Both the position numbers and the translations under genes were made by a program. From Clostridiaceae bacterium (GTDB lineage: Bacteria > Bacillota > Clostridia > Lachnospirales > Lachnospiraceae), in assembly GCA_902362865.1 (NCBI GenBank), contig CABIYE010000003.1:44689-108688 (forward strand): DNA of 64,000 bases. Direction: 5' to 3'. Of this stretch, positions 62,611 through 64,000 are shown piece by piece; the stretch's first letter is position 1, and each line of letters opens with the position of its first letter. The notes under the pieces are model-generated. The model did no database searches, was not told the DNA's origin, and worked only from the letters and a program-made list of their open reading frames with translations.

Positions 62611-63198
62611 ATGGCAAGGAAACGCCAATCGACAAAGAACCGCATTGTAAAGGCCGCTTGGAATCTGTTTTACAAGAATGGCTACGATCATACTACCGTA
62701 GAGGAAATCATTGCAGCATCCAAGACCTCAAAAGGGACTTTTTACCATTACTTCAAGGGCAAAGAAGCTTTATTAAATTCTTTATCCGATTTATTTGATG
62801 AAAAATACGAAGAATTAGCAGGCGTTATCAGCCCCGAATCGTCCTCACGCGATAAGCTGCTGTTTTTAAATCATGAGCTGTTCTATATGATTGAAACCAG
62901 TGTTGACATCCACTTGCTGGCATACCTTTACTCTTCCCAGCTTATCACTAAGGATAAAAAGTCTCTGTCCGACCATAAGCGCTTTTATTTCAAATGGATA
63001 ACAGAGATCATCCAAAACGGGCTGGACACCGGGGAATTCGCAGACACTTCCACAGCCGATGAACTGATGGATATTTACGCAATGTATGAACGTGCTCTGC
63101 TGTATGACTGGGCACTATCTAAAGGCAAGATTCCGCTCACCGATTACAGCGACAAACTGCTGCCTCATGTACTGGATACGTTTGTGAAGGGCGTATAA
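62611..63198 (+). CDS. TetR/AcrR family regulator
   Basis: 195 aa. N-terminal helix-turn-helix NRIVKAAWNLFYKNGYDHTTVEEIIAASKTSKGTFYHYFKGKEALL is textbook TetR; the C-terminal helical ligand domain is divergent. Follows prdF by 109 nt beyond a terminator, with its own AAAGGAGG. It may regulate prdF or the S-layer-like gene, but TetR targets are usually adjacent and divergent, and no clear operator is seen. Not PrdR, which is a sigma-54-type activator. Confidence 0.88.
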   Translation: MARKRQSTKNRIVKAAWNLFYKNGYDHTTVEEIIAASKTSKGTFYHYFKGKEALLNSLSDLFDEKYEELAGVISPESSSRDKLLFLNHELFYMIETSVDIHLLAYLYSSQLITKDKKSLSDHKRFYFKWITEIIQNGLDTGEFADTSTADELMDIYAMYERALLYDWALSKGKIPLTDYSDKLLPHVLDTFVKGV

Positions 63199-63214
63199 AT
63201 ACAGAAAAGCTTTA

Positions 63215-63252
63215 AGAGGGCGGTGTGACTGTTATCAGTCACACCGCCCTCT
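63215..63252. terminator. Bidirectional terminator
   Basis: Perfect 16-bp stem AGAGGGCGGTGTGACT/AGTCACACCGCCCTCT with 6-nt loop between the convergent TetR and S-layer-homology genes. T tracts are short, but the stem is exceptional. Confidence 0.8.
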
Positions 63253-63279
63253 GTCTGAGATTATTTCCTGTCTGAAATT

Positions 63280-64000
63280 TTACTTCTCGTATTTCTCCAT
63301 AAATCTCTGGATAATTGTTGCACACTCTGCACGATTTGCGCTTCCCTGCGGATCAAGGCAAAGTACGCCGTCAATTGTCTTACCCTGGATAATGCCTTCT
63401 TTTACTGCCCACTTCATAGCATCCTGCGCAAATGTCTGTACGCTATCTGCATCCGGGAATGAGCTGTAATCGCCGCCTTCACTTACTTCATACTTCTTGT
63501 AATCCTTTGCATAACGATACATCATCGTTGCCATCTGCTCACGGGTAACATCATCGTTTGGTCCAAAGAGTTTTGTATCTGTGTATCCGGTTACAATCTC
63601 ATTTGCTTCCGCCCAAAGAACCGGATCCTTGTACCAGTCACTTTCCCTTACATCCGGGAACTTGTCTGTATACTCTACTTTTTCTTCACCATTCATCTTA
63701 TGAAGTACTGCTGCGAACTGTGCCCTTACCAGTGTATCAGCAGGTCCAAAATGATCCGGTTTTAATCCGGTCATGGTTCCTGCATAATAATTGTATGCAA
63801 CTGCATCATAATACCATGCACCTTCCGTAACATCATCATACGGAAGTCCTGCCTGCTTCAATGCTGCCTGCGCATCTGCAAGCGCTTTCACTGCCGCATC
63901 AACTGCTGCCTGGTCTGCATCCTTATCTGCAAGAACTTCCTCTGCATCTTTCAAAGCTTTCTGGTATGCTGCCCAGGATTCTTCTGTATACTTATTGCCT
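63280..64000 (-). CDS. S-layer homology domain protein, 5' end beyond window
   Basis: C-terminal 239 residues of a larger surface protein; the frame is open to the window edge. A FIVAR/coiled region (YTEESWAAYQKAL...AVDAAVKALADAQAAL) is followed by three SLH repeats (YDDVTEGAWYYDAVAYNY, FPDVRESDWYKDPVLWAEANEI, FPDADSVQTFAQDAMKWAV), the usual wall anchor, and ends EKYEK. Surface display via secondary cell-wall polymer is expected. The N-terminus and function lie outside the window. Confidence 0.88.
   Translation of the reverse strand, partial: GNKYTEESWAAYQKALKDAEEVLADKDADQAAVDAAVKALADAQAALKQAGLPYDDVTEGAWYYDAVAYNYYAGTMTGLKPDHFGPADTLVRAQFAAVLHKMNGEEKVEYTDKFPDVRESDWYKDPVLWAEANEIVTGYTDTKLFGPNDDVTREQMATMMYRYAKDYKKYEVSEGGDYSSFPDADSVQTFAQDAMKWAVKEGIIQGKTIDGVLCLDPQGSANRAECATIIQRFMEKYEK

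Noticed and set aside
62611-63198. TetR protein as the PrdR regulator
   Set aside because: PrdR is a sigma-54-dependent activator type; this protein has only a TetR helix-turn-helix.
1-64000. CRISPR array, insertion sequence, prophage or rRNA operon
   Set aside because: No regularly spaced repeats, transposase, phage genes or rRNA sequences were seen.

Overview
The window looks like the chromosome of a strictly anaerobic, amino-acid-fermenting Clostridia member, most probably a Lachnospiraceae. The evidence is a complete selenoprotein D-proline reductase locus with its own tRNA-Sec, an [FeFe]-hydrogenase, AdhE, a KOW protein between map and infA in the spc operon, an unusually long L17, and AT-rich consensus promoters with strong AGGAGG ribosome binding sites. 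The species call is inference.

Layout. 1-6.3 kb holds a polar amino-acid ABC importer (ATPase cut by the window edge), uppP, a Cof-type HAD phosphatase, a YtpQ-like protein, a secreted coiled-coil/3D-domain protein and a phosphotransferase. 6.6-13.1 kb is a peptide-type operon of two tandem M29/NicX-like metalloenzymes, an OPT transporter and an M20 dipeptidase, with a divergent LysR regulator. 13.2-19.5 kb is a redox block: AdhE with a Rex-like box on its promoter, and a group A2-type [FeFe]-hydrogenase with a fused NuoF/GltD-like flavoprotein. 19.7-23.6 kb is a MacAB-like efflux cluster.

23.7-40.7 kb is the S10-spc-alpha ribosomal protein region, read on the minus strand from rpsJ to rplQ. 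It includes secY, adk, map, infA and rpoA, plus several long hairpin-rich spacers. 41.2-44.1 kb carries two paralogous TSUP (TauE/SafE) permeases around a YcxB-like protein. A compact minus-strand transcription unit (44.17-44.45 kb) with promoter, terminator and extensive helices but no credible ORF follows; it is a candidate unrecognised noncoding RNA.

44.6-54.8 kb is a glycine cleavage plus tetrahydrofolate C1 operon (gcvT-gcvH-gcvPA-gcvPB-lplA-lpd-fhs-fchA-folD) behind an apparently single-aptamer glycine riboswitch with its own terminator. 55.0-62.5 kb is the Stickland D-proline reductase locus: tRNA-Sec, prdC, prdA, a small unknown gene, prdB (in-frame UGA read as selenocysteine with a SECIS hairpin), prdD, prdE, and divergent prdF (proline racemase). 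A TetR regulator and the end of an S-layer-homology protein close the window.

How it works together. PrdF converts L-proline to D-proline and PrdA/PrdB reduce it to 5-aminovalerate with electrons probably delivered by PrdC, reoxidising NADH. Glycine cleavage and the formyl-THF enzymes recover NADH, C1 units and ATP from glycine. AdhE and the hydrogenase are alternative electron sinks. Rex-like boxes at adhE and prdF suggest shared NADH/NAD+ control. selA/selB/selD, prdR and glycine reductase are not in the window.
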